Notes: a model not told the origin generated them from the sequence alone. A DNA stretch of 64,000 nt from Lepas anatifera (GCA_034440635.1 JAOTON010002226.1:35699-99698), one strand, 5' to 3'. Positions 33,501-45,748 are shown, counted from the stretch's first letter. Made by a program: numbers and translations.

Positions 33501-36110
33501 GTTGAATAGCTCATGGCGCGCCCCCCTTAAATTTGGACGTTCCGCCGTCGCTTAGTATGGTAGAAAACCGTCGGAGTATATATCTTTCCCACCGTTTCGC
33601 ATGTTATTTCTATGCAAAAACTACTTTTCTATTACCTTTCCAATTTTTAATCAAGCGGCGGTGAAAATTCAGTGCCCCAGAATAGTCTCCGCTGGTGGCA
33701 TTGCTAAAATTACATCGAACTGCATCATTTACTTGACGTTTACGCTCTTTACTTGTCCCATTTGAGTATCTCCGGAATACGAGGTTCAATCATCAGCTGG
33801 CATGAAATTGTTTTGATGTCACGTGACCGTGCCACCCTGAGCTGTCGGGGTTCTGTACATTTTTCATTCTTTTTCTGCTGCAGTATTTCTGGTCTTCTGA
33901 CATGTGAACATTATGCCTTAGGTACTTTTAATCTGCTAATTTTCCCACTTTGTGGACTATTTTGATCATTGGACATTTAGATAGTTATTCATTTGGACGT
34001 TGTGGCTATGGGTCTTTGTTCTTTAGGTCCAATTAAAATGTGGAGTATTTGAGCAGTTGACTATTTGAGCATCGCGTGAATTAACATCTCTGTAGTCCCT
34101 CTGCTTTATTATTTTCACTGGCACTAGCACAAACAAAAAATCTGCTTTCAGCCATTCTAAGCAAATCAGGAGACGGGGAGTTTTTCGCAGAAGATCGGGC
34201 TGGGGAACACGGGGACTGTGTTTAAGTGAATCCGTTCGCATCCCGGTGGCAAGAATTGGCATCCGTTGGAGCTCGGCTGAGAGGCTGGCGCACGCGTTGC
34301 AAATTGTTATAGAGCACAATGCAAAAACAGTGCGCTGGACTCGTCTACATAGTTGCTTAAGCTGTGGATTGGAGCCTTTGAACCTCGCGATGAAGAAGAT
34401 GTATATCACAGGAGCAAAGTAATACAGTAAGGAAACTGGGACTGGTTTGGCAATATACCTACCGAGTTATACCTACTTGTGCACTTTGGAAACTTAAAAG
34501 TGTGTGGGGAGACAGTCTACGTATTCTGACAAGGAAATTCCTCCACTGGGAACAAGAGCTTGGCGATTCTGGGATCTTGTTACCTTTCCCACATACTGGT
34601 TTCATATAATACCAGCTATTTTTCCAGTTTGGCTGAGGTCGGGAATCTCTCAAAAGTGGGATCTGGAGTGGACTATTTCAACTGGGTATCGAATGGCCAA
34701 TGCTCAAACTGGGTGACAAGGGAGCATGATAAAATAATTTTTTAGATATCTTGTAACATCCCAACAAGGTAAGCATACATTACTTTAGGTATGTACATAC
34801 CTACTTACCTTCCTGCGAGCAAGACTCAAGTTCGCATTGGTAGCCTAAATGTTTCAATGGACACAGTTGTAATTTTTTATAGTCAGCATCTCATGCTGTG
34901 TGTAGGAAGTACATGTACATAGTTAGTACATAGTTAAGTACAAAGTTAAATTGTCCTTGGTCTTTCACTCACCATACCTAGATCATCAAGCTGAAGCCTA
35001 GTAAACTTTTAAACCGGGCAGTTTGGTTGTATAATTTGGAAAAATAGGTAAACTTAACTTTGCAATTGAACAATACTTTTTAAAAGACTTAATGATTAAC
35101 TCTTATTGTTGTCGGGACGACACAATTTACCTTTCTATAATTTTTAAAGTTATTAGGGGATCTGAAAAATGTGGTGTTTGTATTTGTTTTAGACTAACTT
35201 TGACATCGTTGGATCAAAATGAAATTTTTGGAAAAGGTGGTCTATTTTTATCAAATTTTATTCGAAGCACAGATTTTAAATGAAAACGGCAGAAAACATA
35301 TAAAAACAAACTCTAAAAGTAATTGAGCGTAAACTATGATACATATGGGGTTATACATGAAGGCCTTTACGAGTATGTCAAATATTTATATGCCCATAAC
35401 TTTCGGAATTGCCAACATATTTCAATTTTTTGTTGGAATCAGTGTTCCAGGCTACTTAGGGAATATGTATATTGAAAACTATATATTAACCGCCAAGAAT
35501 TTAAAATTATTATACAATTTTGGATTATTTTACACTTTAAAAATATTTTTTCATGCCCTGAAGACCATCCAAACTAATTCTGAATAATATCCCGTAGTAC
35601 ATACCTACTATATTTGTATTATCTAGATGTGACAAAAAAGAGCCATGTGCTCAGGCTTCTGCTCCACAAGCTATAATTGACTCTGGGGAACATTTTCGCA
35701 TCTCGGGGCATCAAATGGTCTGCGTTGGGGAACCAGATTACTTTTTCGGATCTCTGAGGTACTTGACCTCATGGGTGAGGTTCTTGACCCCACAAGTCTT
35801 GTCAATTATTTCAAATGGGGAATCGTAACAAAATAAATATTGTTTGATATATTTTGATTTCTTAGTCCAGGATTTTCGTATTCAGGGAACAATACAGCAC
35901 ACGGAAATTTTTATACGAGAATACAAGAGGACATCTATGAACATCAAGAAAAAGTAGATAAATTGTTTCGGGCGGCGGTAGCTTTGAACGGCTAGGTGTT
36001 TAGATACACCCAAAATGTTGAAAATTTCATTGTGAAATCTTGTATGCACGGCAAATGACAGTAGGAACAAAATGGTCTCGAATAGTGACGGATTGTTGCT
36101 TGAACCTTAA

Positions 36111-36479
36111 ACCATCACCGCATGGGGGTCCGATCGGAACCTCCTCGGTTTTTCGCAAATTATTTGATCTGATTCAGATCAGACCTGCGTTGCTTTGCAG
36201 GGGCCTCTAAGGAGATAAATTCGACAACTTATGACCAAAACTTGACATCAGGTAGGTCAGGTCAAAGAGTTTGACGTCATTGCTAGGCCAATGTAACCCG
36301 ATTCCGTTCTTCTAAAACGAGGCTGACAAAACCAGGGTGTAGCTCGGCTTCTACAAGAGTTAGATAAAGTTTCTAAGCATCGTTCGAAAGCTCTTGAAAA
36401 ATATGCACGCTGTCATGAATTTTGAGATCAGATCAATATCAAGGTCCCCAGAGGTCACCCAAGGTGGTTTGCGAAGTTG

Positions 36480-36542
<63 letters not shown>

Positions 36543-37021
36543 CTTTCGAACCAAACAAAATACAATCCTAAATTTGGTATAGTACTAATGAGCATGACCC
36601 AAGGATTAAAATGGCAGGTAACATGGCCTTGAAGGTTATTATTTTACCCTGACATAAGATCAAGGCCATAATTTGACCTGAAAAGGTCACGCAGCATATC
36701 ATTTGAATCTTTAGGTCAGGAGGAGCACATTGATGATGTTTTATTCTAGACCTCTGATTTCCGAGATGTAAGAGATTTTCTTAATCGGTCATGCCATTTT
36801 GGCCCACTGCCATTTGACCCATTTTGGCCCATTATAACGCCACGGGTCAACGAATACGCTTCAAACTTCAATCCAGAGTCGAAGCGGGTAAGGTCATTTC
36901 AATTTTTCAGAGTTCAGCGCCGTTTTAATTTTTCCGTATCACCTCCGTTTCCCGAGATCGTGGGGAGTTCCACGACACCCCAGGCGGTGTTGTGTATGAA
37001 AAGAGCCTAGGTGGTGCCGGG
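36111..37021 (+). mobile_element. T6: 911-bp TTAA element
   Basis: TTAA at 36107-36110 and 37022-37025. The left terminus ACCATCACCGCATGGGGG pairs with the right terminus CCTAGGTGGTGCCGGG. AGGTCA/TGACCT hexamers are scattered through the body, and a TA microsatellite sits inside (36481-36538). The right third matches 3380-3696. Non-autonomous. Confidence 0.7.
36481..36538. repeat. (TA)n microsatellite inside T6
   Basis: About 29 uninterrupted TA dinucleotides. Confidence 0.98.
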
Positions 37022-37040
37022 TTAATGAACAGTACCATAT

Positions 37041-37270
37041 AAGGGCGTGGATTTTTATCCCTTTCGGAGTGCCCGGGCACGTGTAATGAAATATTCATTT
37101 AGTGTTAAACTACCTTTTAAATTTTATTGTTAATTTTTTTGCAATTCAAAAAGGACTGTGAGGGCTAAAATAAATAAAAAACAATTATGCTTTCTCCTTG
37201 AATTTGGCGGTCATTTACTCTTTTTTCAACTTTGGGCACCCCCAATGACTTTTTGAAATACACACCCCCG
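37041..37270. mobile_element. 230-bp MITE with (GG)GGGTGTG ends
   Basis: The left end GGGCGTGGATTTTTATCCC and the right end, reverse-complemented to CGGGGGTGTGTATTTC, followed inward on both sides by a GTGCCC motif, form an inverted pair. The ends resemble the E5 terminus CAGGGGTGTGAATTTC and the MITE at 48290-48525. It begins 15 bp after the T6 right TTAA. The AT-rich interior has no coding capacity. hAT-like affiliation is inferred from the ends only. Confidence 0.55.
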
Positions 37271-37331
37271 CTACCCAGACTATTTCTCTGATAGGGACAG
37301 TACTGCCAATTCGTATTTCTCCGGCGGAGTC
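37271..37331. repeat. Two-unit relic of the 33-bp minisatellite
   Basis: 'ctacccagactatttctctg' followed by 'gggacagtactgcc' and 'tatttctccggcgga' matches the unit at 27793-28385. It abuts the MITE end, just as the full array abuts E5. Confidence 0.75.
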
Positions 37332-37389
37332 ATAGGCTGTTTTCATTTTCTGTGCTTGATTTTGTGTACCGTAATTATGTGCTTAAATG

Positions 37390-37585
37390 TTTTTTTTGGT
37401 TTAACGACACAACAACTGCTGAGGTCATGTGGTGTCGCAGGGGGAGGGTCAGCTAGGCTTGAGCTAAGTAAGGATGCAAAAACGCGTCTCTGGCCAGGCT
37501 CGAACCCACATAACTCCCCGGAATGTACAGAATACAACGGGCCGCTCTGAGCACGCGCGCTAATACACTGCGCCACCCAGACCCG
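37390..37585 (-). mobile_element. tRNA-derived SINE (second type)
   Basis: On the minus strand the head reads GGGTGGCGCAGTGTATTAGC (A-box region) and GTGGGTTCGAGCC (B-box, about 37494-37508). The tail ends GTTGTGTCGTTAAACC and a run of A (T-run at 37389-37398 on the plus strand). The GTCGTTAAAC tail is a common feature of invertebrate SINEs. Target duplications are not clear. The spacing and lack of a 3' half cloverleaf argue against a functional tRNA gene. Confidence 0.75.
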
Positions 37586-37859
37586 AATTAAAACACCACA
37601 ATACGGGCCCAAGCTACATGAAACAAACCATTCAATAGATGGTCCTATCCCAACTTCAAGAGCAACGTTCCAGCTATGAGTGTGCATGAAAGCTCCAGCA
37701 AATTATAAAAATGTTTTTTATTAATGACAGGTGAGAACACAGCATATGCATGAAGATATGTGATAGGAACAGGGAGATTGACGTGGTCAAATGCATTGAT
37801 ATTGACGCTGAATACGTCCAATTAAATACATAGTATCCCCCGCACCAACACGCACATAC

Positions 37860-37974
37860 CTTGTGAAGAGTTCCACGTTGAAAAAGACGTACTCCCCGCT
37901 GCTGACCATGTTGAGCTCTTCCGCCACAAGGAGAATCTCCCGCACCCGCTGTGGTGACGCGCACAGGATAATAA
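37860..37974 (-). CDS. Receptor exon B: central ANF-receptor segment
   Basis: On the minus strand the acceptor is TTATCCTG-proximal GTTGCAG (AG at 37976-37975). The exon is TT, 37 codons, then AG before donor GTATGT (37859 down). The peptide is IILCASPQRVREILLVAEEL and then NMVSSGEYVFFNVELFT. 'ILCAS' and 'GEYVFFN.ELF' are hallmark motifs of natriuretic peptide receptors and receptor guanylyl cyclases. The Cys of ILCAS corresponds to the partner of the Cys in exon A's HPCNF in the family's second disulfide. The phase-1 entry takes A from exon A (ATT, Ile) and the phase-2 exit gives AG to exon C. No ATG-started frame covers it, so automatic ORF calling would miss it. Confidence 0.92.
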
Positions 37975-38899
37975 CTGCAACAGAACCAAAGCGGAGGCTT
38001 GGAGCATCACAACTCTACTCGTGTGACATGACAACTTGAGACATTTTGTTATGCACAGACACAAGACGGACAATGCGTAGTCAGGATTGACGCAAAGCCA
38101 CGTATGCTTATACGAGGCGTCGCTCCCGTAGTTGGCTCTCAACGTACTGTACCATCACGAAGGGAGACGCCTGGTGACGCCGTTTAGAGAACAAGTGCCC
38201 CCACCCAGTCCGCAGCTCCGTCTGGTCCGGACGTAGCTATTAAAAACTTGTTTTCACTAAAATGTGATCTTCCTTATGAAAAGTCGTGCAGTGTCGCAAT
38301 GTATGTCTATAATCTATGTCGCTAATGTTGATGTTCGCTGCAACAAGTATCTTCCTGAAGATGACCACTCTAGCATGTTAAGTAGTTGACAATGAATTAA
38401 AAGGTGAAGCAAGTCCTGTTTTGCATGACTCGCATCACAGCTAGGGGTATATTCGTTTGCCTGCATTCGAAATTGGGCTGCATTTTAATTGTACTACCCT
38501 CATGACTATCCAGGAAACAATTTTATTTTCTGTGGCGCAGAGAATAACAGGGAGGAGTTCCAAAAATGTGTTTTATTCCGTTTTTGGCGTAATTTCACAA
38601 ATATTTTGCGGTAGTAAATTTCATTACTTGATGGAGATGAAAAGTAGCGATTTTTAAGCCTAGTATTTTTTGTTACTATGAGAAGCAGACATATCTCTGG
38701 ATTATTCTGAAGGAAATACATCCCCGACGGAAGCCGTCGTGATTTGCACGGCACATTGTGTTTCTGATAACAAGAACACCTCGTTAGGTGTCAATTCTGC
38801 AAGCCCAAAAATTCAAGGCCAAAAGAGGGCAATGCAATGTTTGATCCAACACAGGGGTTCACGGACATGGTTGAATACGTATGAAAAAAATTCACAAAG

Positions 38900-40320
38900 A
38901 AATTGAAGCTGTATGGGACGAAGCCACACAATGAGTACCTGGATTTTCCACGGCGGAATGGGACGGGAAGGTGGGAGGAAATAGTGTGGGTGCTAACACG
39001 TTATCGCACCACGGCGGAATAGTGCATCACGGGAGATGTGGGATATAATAGGGCTACGGATGCTGGCACGTTATCGCGTGGTCACCTTCAGCGTGAAGTT
39101 CACCCTGGGGTGAGCTTTTCACACGTATCATGCGCTGAGCCTTCTGCTGCCAAGACCAATCCCGGGATGGGAAAGGTATGTGTATTATGGCACCTGAGGG
39201 AAATCACTTGCTAGACGAATGTCGCCTGTTTGATGTCGTTGTAGCTTATAACATTAAAAGCTTTGTTAGTAACCTTTTGTCATCGATAAATATTCCCTGG
39301 CCTGAACATTGTGCGTGGTAAGACTGAACACCGATAATATATGCAAAGGGCGCATTTAACAAAGTTTGAGAGTAAATGCGCCCGGGGAGATCGTGTTCCT
39401 TCCATACCATGTTACATAAATGACACGGCAGAAATAAGCATTAGTTTTAAGCGCAAATGTGGCGAGGCCCTTACTTTTAGCGAGCCCTTACTTTTGTGGG
39501 GAGTACCCGCTAGCCATTTGATTTAATTTGTAAAGTATACTTGGGAGGGCGTATTTTTTCACCAAAATAAAAAATGTCATGTCTTATAAACAAACCACTA
39601 GGGAGAACCTATAGTTATTTTCCGAATATGCAAAAATATCACATTGCAATCGAAACCATCGATTTTGAGCTGTGACATCGGTGTTTTTATTTTTCAAGTT
39701 CATAAACACGTTGAAATGTTAGACAGCAATGCATTTATTTATCCTGCTAAATATAGTACATCCCCTCGCACGAATTGTTTGAAACGCTGGGAGAATGTTT
39801 GGATTAGAAATGAAAACTAGATAATTGTGTGGAAAAATATCACTTGTGCCTTTCTCTGGCGTTAGTGGGGCACAATACACACACATTTCTCCCAGCGTCA
39901 TTTGGAATGCAAGCTTAAGTTCCAAGTTTTTGTGTACGAAACCCACTGACAACCCGTCTCGCTTTGACTATAGTCATTGGGAAGAGATAGGCGTGGTGAC
40001 CACCCTGCAGAAGCTGCAGCAGCAGCGCCGCCACTTTGGGGACCTTGTTTGTTTGACGCCGAGTGCCTGCGGGGACGTCGGTGGCATCACGCAGCACATC
40101 ATCACCCACAACAAGGCCAGCACGCACACCGCGCAGTGAGCTAGGAGCAAGAGGGTTCAGGCCGGCGGCAGACATAGTATGTATTCTTGAAGGTGAACTT
40201 GTTTCAAAGCAAGGCTCGGATTCTGTTTGGATTTTGTTGAAACATTACGTGTTTTTTCGTCCAAACAATGAAACGACTCATGGGAATCTGTACAGGTGTC
40301 TGACGAAAATAAGACCGATT
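38900..40320 (+). repeat. Left arm of a decayed inverted duplication
   Basis: It matches 44035-44860 in reverse. The pairing 'gggatataatagg', 'gtgagctttt..catgcgctgagccttctgctgcc' and the core 39955-40184 are in the same order. Inside this arm 38940-39080 holds its own tandem duplication (ccacggcggaat twice) and 39190-39890 is extra sequence absent from the other arm. The 230-bp core is almost unchanged between arms, whereas the rest has drifted strongly. Confidence 0.75.
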
Positions 40321-40377
40321 TTTTAACCTGAAAAGTGACTTTTCCAATATTTGAATTTTCAAGAACCAAACGATTAA

Positions 40378-41214
40378 CACGCGCATTGACGGGGCGGGGA
40401 TACCCACCCCCTCCGCTTTTTCGGAGATAGCATACAAACGGCGGCGCGTAGCACCGCCCTACTTGGTATATATTTTCTCTTGTCATTTTTACAACTTTTT
40501 CAAAAGTTTAAGGTCAGGCAATCTCAGGTCAGGTCACTAGTACAGGTCAAGTGACCTGACCTACAAAAAAGTTTAAAATAGCCTAAGTCAGAACAGGGTG
40601 AAGTAATCCAATTGAAACTCATATCACATAATTGGCCCATCGAGTTTTCTAAAATATTTTCCTTTATTTTTGTATATCGATGACTTAAGGTCAGGCACGA
40701 GCCATGACCTCTCCATAGGAAATATATGGGAAAAAATGGTTTTAACTGAATAACTTAGTAACGGATAGTGATAGACCGTTTATTTTGATTGTGTTAGATT
40801 TGCTTTGTTTTGCGGTTCTAACGATACACATTTTACCTAATTTTACCTTGAACTGACCTCAGGAGAGGTAAAATCCTTGATTTCACCTAGCAAGGTCATA
40901 TTGCATATCATTCGATTCGGCTTGCTGCGAGGATTCATGTAGTTTAAGTTGTGTTGCTCTATCTTTACTTGTTCAGATGTAATGGCCAAAAACCTTCATT
41001 TCAATGTTATCCCTATGGCGCAAACTTTTGACCTCTAGTGACCTTAAATGTGACCTGACAAAAAATGGTTTAAATATTTTCGATGGAGAAGTGGATGGGC
41101 TACCTAACGCCGTTTACCGTTTTTCGCCACCTAGCGTGGTTCTCGAGATCTTAGGGGGGCGTGTACCCGCCCCCGTCAAAGTGAGGGTGGCTCAGACCCC
41201 CGTCAATGCGCGTG
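40378..41214 (+). mobile_element. T1: complete 837-bp TTAA element
   Basis: TTAA at 40374-40377 and 41215-41218. The left terminus is CACGCGCATTGACGGGG and the right terminus CCCCGTCAATGCGCGTG, an exact inverted pair. 'ggcggcgcgtagcaccgcc' lies subterminally. The body has many AGGTCA/TGACCT hexamers. It sits between the arms of the 39-45 kb inverted duplication. No transposase frame. Confidence 0.92.
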
Positions 41215-41218
41215 TTAA

Positions 41219-41896
41219 GCATGAAACAGTGCACACGGAACAGCCTTACATTTTTCAGTTGATGTCTGGTTTCTGGTGAAACTCCTCTGCACTTGAAGGG
41301 ATATGTCAACGAACTCCCATTAGACACGTGAGTTCTATTGAAACATTTGTGCTCTCAGAACCGTGAGCTTTCGTTTGATATGCAGCAACCCACAGTAGTT
41401 AAATACCTACCAGGAAGGATTCTGATTCACTGGTTAAAGCTTTAATATACCAAATGGAAACTGTGAAAAGGCCCTCGGAGAAAATATCACAAATTCAGTT
41501 TTTTTCATCAGCTCGTCCTCAGTTCTCGAACGATGCATATGCTGTCATTTTAGGCGAAAAAGCTGTTCCAGTGAACTGTGAAGAAGAAAAAGTAGTTCAG
41601 GCTCATAAATTCATTGAACTCATCATTTTCCCGGGGTACTGTAGATGTTAATACCGGATATTTCTATATGGTTTTCGGTGTCGCTTACATCTGGACTCGG
41701 GGCAGCAGAGACCGGCGCAAACGGCGGCAGCAGCTGACCGGAGAGAGGCCGCGAATCGTAACACTTCCGGACTGCGGACAGCGGATGAACATCGATGACC
41801 GGGCACTGCGGAGCTAGAACTGGCAGGCCGACGAACCATTATACCTACCAATACTGTGGGATAAAATTGAAATGTCAAGGGTGTATAAAACAACAT

Positions 41897-41974
<78 letters not shown>

Positions 41975-42023
41975 GTTATATATGTATTATAATGTTGTTT
42001 TATATAAATTATTTTATACTATA

Positions 42024-42087
<64 letters not shown>

Positions 42088-44034
42088 TGATGCTCGAAAA
42101 CTTTGGAAGAAGTAAAAGTTCCTACATATAGATTTTGTTGGATTTGACAGCTTCTCTGGCGTTTATGGTCAATGTTATCCTTTACATCATAATAGGCACA
42201 CATGTAAAAACCTACTTGAGTGCTAACTAAGTGCTTCTATCCTAAAGTGGTAGTGTAGTGAGTTGTTTTGAGTGAATATTTATGACCGGCGACCTGTTTC
42301 GAATGATAAAACAAGTCGGCGTACTGGTACGATCCTCAAGTGTTGTCATTCGTCGCCGGTCATTGCAGTGTGCTATACAATATGGTGCTGGATATGATCA
42401 TGTTGCGTGTGAGGGTGATGTTATGCTGGCCAAAAGAGTGTTCTTTTGGGAGCGCCGTTTGATTGGTGCATTGCCAGTCTGCGGCTGAGTGCAGTGGTTT
42501 TGTGGCTATCACATTGTATGTACATACATACCTCGCAGGTCGCACAGTCCACGGCAGAACATACACTGATATTGGTACATAACATAGGTTGGTGTGCTTC
42601 AGTGGTGTCCTCTGGCTGGTGTGTTATGAGAAGGTTGGGAGTTTTAGTATTTTTGCAGTAGACATTGAGGTGTAACTGTTGCCTGTCATCAGACGAAGCT
42701 GTGTTGGCGTGTGACAATGTCCGTGATGACCCTCTCATCTGCTTTTCATGCCGGTGTATTTTCCTATAGAGTACAGTTTTTCTTCTTTGTGTGGTGTTGT
42801 GAGTGGTGTTGTAACGAAGCCATTCAGCACTGTGTTATTGACCCGGTTCAAATCACTGTTAGTGTACCCGTTGCTTACCAGGATCTGGATTACTGTTCTC
42901 GCTCTAGGTGTATGAATTTCCAAGTATTACAGTAGCTTAGAGCCCTGCGAATATATGCGCCGATCACGCTGGTCTTGTAAGTGTCGGGACAACTGCCTGA
43001 TGCATTCATACAACATCCTAGACTGGTCGCTTTCCTGCACACGTCCCTGATGAAATTATCCTGCCCTTAAATTTTTCTTAAATATTTTCTCTTCTTTTGG
43101 GGCTGCGCCACTGGTCCTCTATAAGCTGTTTTCCTGTGAGGCTTCAAATAGCTTTGGGAGTGGTTTGTCATTCGCGTCCGTGGTAGTAATTGCAACCATG
43201 AAACGATCTGCGCCTGCGGCACGTCAGTAGCACTTCCAGCATGGTGGCTCCATATGAAATCCCGTTACTTGCGGCAAATCATTTTAAGGATTTCAGAACG
43301 TAAAGAAAAGTTGCTGGAGCAGTCGGCTGGCTTAATTTCTTCGAAACCAAAATGATGGAATGTGAATAATAAAGCACCAATACTAAAATCCAATGCATAC
43401 GGAAACGAGCAGTCACGAGGAAGCTGTCTGGCTTGTCGATTAGGTACGCGCAGGAAGAAGTAGAACTCGTGCTTTGCGAATAATTCACCATACCGTTGGC
43501 AGCTATAGCGAGAGGAAGGAGAACAAAACCATTGATAATAATGGAAAGTTTTGTAAGATCCTGCAGAAATCTTAGAGAGCACGAATCCTACAATAATGGA
43601 TAGACTATACCTGAAGGATTTCCGACGTATTTTGATCTGATGCCGTCACCATCCTGAAATAGTTACGACTTAGTTGTCTTCGCCAGCAGCGAAGCCGTCA
43701 AAGGGCATTGCCCAGCATTGTCCAGAAGTGCATGCTCCCTTCATATCTAGGACATTTTCTGTCCCTTGAACCGCTGGAATATTTTGCTTACAATTGGCCC
43801 GAACTCATGATCAAGTTCTTTTATTTTCAAGCCTTCTTTAAAAGTGTTTTAAGAGACATGGTGTCTTTTATATTATCTGGCTGACTGATAATAACAATTG
43901 CTCAAAAGAACCAGACAATACCTTAAAATAAATGGCTGTTCAGTGCTCAGGGCTGGCTGCTTCATGTTTAATCTTTGGTACTGTAAAACTTCAACTGATG
44001 TAAAAAAAGTCATTTCCCAGGTCAAATAACTCGG
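41219..44034. other. Intronic stretch between the inverted arms
   Basis: No gene recognised. It holds the two TA arrays listed below. The remainder is unremarkable. Confidence 0.35.
41887..42084. repeat. Two (TA)n arrays, the first inside a palindrome
   Basis: The first TA run (about 41902-41968) is bracketed by AAAACAACATTATA (41887-41900) and its reverse TATAATGTTGTTTT (about 41987-42000). A second run occupies 42031-42084. The first array can form a long AT hairpin. Confidence 0.93.
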
Positions 44035-44860
44035 CCTTGTGTTTGTCAGACACATTTGCAGCCTGTCATGAGTCGTTCAGTTGTCTGTACGAAAAAAACA
44101 CGTCATGTTTCTACAAAATCCAAACAGAATTCGAGCCTTGCTCTAAAACATGCCCACCTCCAAGAATGCATACTATGTTTGCCGCCGGCCTGAGCCCTCT
44201 TGCTCCTAGCTCACTGCGCGGTGTGCGTGCTGGCCTTGTTGTGGGTGATGATGTGCTGCGTGATGCCACCGACGTCCCCGCAGGGAATCGGCGTCAAACA
44301 AACAAGGTCCCCAAAGTGGCAGCGCTGCTGCTGCAGCTTCTGCAGGGTGGTCACCACGCCTATCTCTTCCCAATGACTATAGTCAAAGCGAGACGAGTTG
44401 TTAGCTGGCCTCGCACACGAAAACTTGGGATTTGAACTTGTATTCAATATAACATTAATGACGGAGATGCTGAAACTCAAGCGACTTCGTCACGTCACTG
44501 ATAATCTGACTCTGAGGTGACGTCCCCGTCCAATCTAAGCGTCTCCTCTCTCCAAATACAGCTGAGTTGACCTTTGCTGCAGAAGGTTCAGCGCATGGCA
44601 TGACAGTAAAGCTCACCCCGGGCGGGGTTGGCGCCAGAGACCAGCATGGGATGACGTGTTAACACCCATACTATTACATCCCACTTTTGGCGTGGAAAAG
44701 GTATGCATTATATGGTCTTGTCCCACGCAATTCCAATTTTTCGTGACAGCTTGAAATAAATATTCGTGTTCTGACCCGTCCCAAATGATACCTGCAAAGC
44801 TTCATCCCACGCAGTCCCATCCCGTCCCTTTCAACAGTTCCCATGCCGTTGCCTGCGCCA
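44035..44860 (-). repeat. Right arm of the decayed inverted duplication
   Basis: Reverse counterpart of 38900-40320. The core 44168-44396 matches 39955-40184 with only about six differences, whereas the flanks are much more diverged. An open frame exists across the core in both arms (ending THTAQ and stop), but differences between arms change residues (R to C, SA to IP), so protein-level constraint is not supported. Confidence 0.75.
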
Positions 44861-45355
44861 TGGGCAGACTTCAGCCTCGTGCTGGATAGGCCTCGGGAGT
44901 AAGCAGAGATGGAGATCTAGCTAGTGCTTTCCCACCTCCTGCTCCTACTCCTGGTAACGCTGGACCGTACCAGGCTCGACAAGCAGGATTTTTCCCACCG
45001 AGTAGGATCACAGAATCCATTATGGCGGTTTGACTGACCGTGACACTCGGTAAAAATTCTTCTAGAGGTGACCTCTTTACAAAACCCTGACAGCTGTCGA
45101 TTCAAGATAGTTTGATCGATCGTTGAACAAAAACCAATTTCATAATGCCATCTAATTGCATACATAGAGCATCAAAATCTAATTCATAATATTGGTTTTC
45201 AGATAAGCGTGGAGAATGAATGAAATGAAAGCTTATCACTCATGTTCTATACAGTCATTGGGATGTAATAGTGATATAATTAATACAGTTTTGCAATAAT
45301 GCCACAGATGATTGGTACCTACTTTTCAACTCAAAATCAAATAAAAACAACTCAC

Positions 45356-45745
45356 TTCTTGCAGCTTTCATAAGTTCTCTCAGAAGCGAGGCAAAGTCCA
45401 CATGGCTGTCGCTATTCGAAAAGCTCTTGTGGAACGGTTTCACACTCATCCCCTGATAAACGGCCTGCAGCATGAAGTTGCATGGATGGTGGCCTTTGTT
45501 CTGCTGTTTTCCGTAGTCCTCATACAAAAGCCCAGCCACCTTCCAGCCGAACAGCTGCATAATGGGCTGGAACACGGTGCCGAGCTGGTGGTACGAGCCC
45601 ATGATACGTGTCAGAGTGCTGTAGCGCTGCTTGGCCAGGAAGGCGTTGGCTTGGGCGCCGGGTGTAATCACAGGCACCTTCCAGACGGCGGCGTAGCGTG
45701 CCACGGCGGCGATCACGTACTCGCAGACCGGTCCCAGAAACACAT
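45356..45745 (-). CDS. Receptor exon A: first part of the visible ligand-binding domain
   Basis: On the minus strand the acceptor TACTTGCAG ends at 45746. The exon is AT, 129 codons, then A, before a consensus donor GTGAGT. The peptide starts (D)VFLGPVCEYVIAAVARYAA, and contains VPVITPGAQ, LTRIMGSYHQLG, LFGWKVAGLLYED, HHPCNFMLQAVYQ and ends LLRELMKAAR. 'LGPVCEY' plus 'W.(V/L)P...AGA' and 'W..A.L.Y.D' are diagnostic of natriuretic peptide receptors and receptor guanylyl cyclases. The Cys in HPCNF fits the family's second disulfide, pairing with exon B. It is a phase-1/phase-1 exon. The leading codon GAT (Asp) is split with the preceding exon, which was not located. Codons are GC-rich, unlike the surrounding AT-rich intron. 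There is no internal frameshift or stop. Confidence 0.95.
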
Positions 45746-45748
45746 CTG

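Larger units (their letters stand above)
29511..36106. other. Long intronic stretch with scattered element fragments
   Basis: I found no convincing gene. 31761-31928 on the minus strand is an ATG-initiated 55-residue frame (starting MTDLEELVAEQGQ) with natural-looking composition but no recognisable family. 33.8-36.1 kb is AT-rich and featureless. Element fragments and a short duplication are listed separately. Confidence 0.35.
5341..45745 (-). other. Partial gene: natriuretic-peptide-receptor / receptor guanylyl cyclase family
   Basis: Three exons on the minus strand (45745-45356, 37974-37860, 5482-5341) form one continuous reading frame. Introns of about 7.4 and 32.4 kb separate them. Splice phases agree at both junctions: phase 1 to phase 1, then phase 2 to phase 2. 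The joined 215-codon segment covers the middle and end of an ANF-receptor ligand-binding domain (type I periplasmic-binding-protein fold), which in this family faces outside the cell and binds a peptide or other ligand. Membrane, kinase-homology and cyclase parts are not in view, so signalling receptor versus clearance receptor is undecided. Both introns are full of mobile elements and satellites. The first coding exon must lie above 45745, in or beyond this window. Confidence 0.85.

Noticed and set aside
37390..37585. Possible tRNA gene because of clear A- and B-box-like sequences
   Set aside because: The sequence does not close a cloverleaf and continues into a SINE body with a poly-A-type tail.
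39915..40139. Peptide containing GGITQHI, a motif also found in mitochondrial initiation factor 2
   Set aside because: Only seven residues match, the neighbouring GTPase motifs are absent, and the sequence is part of a duplicated repeat.
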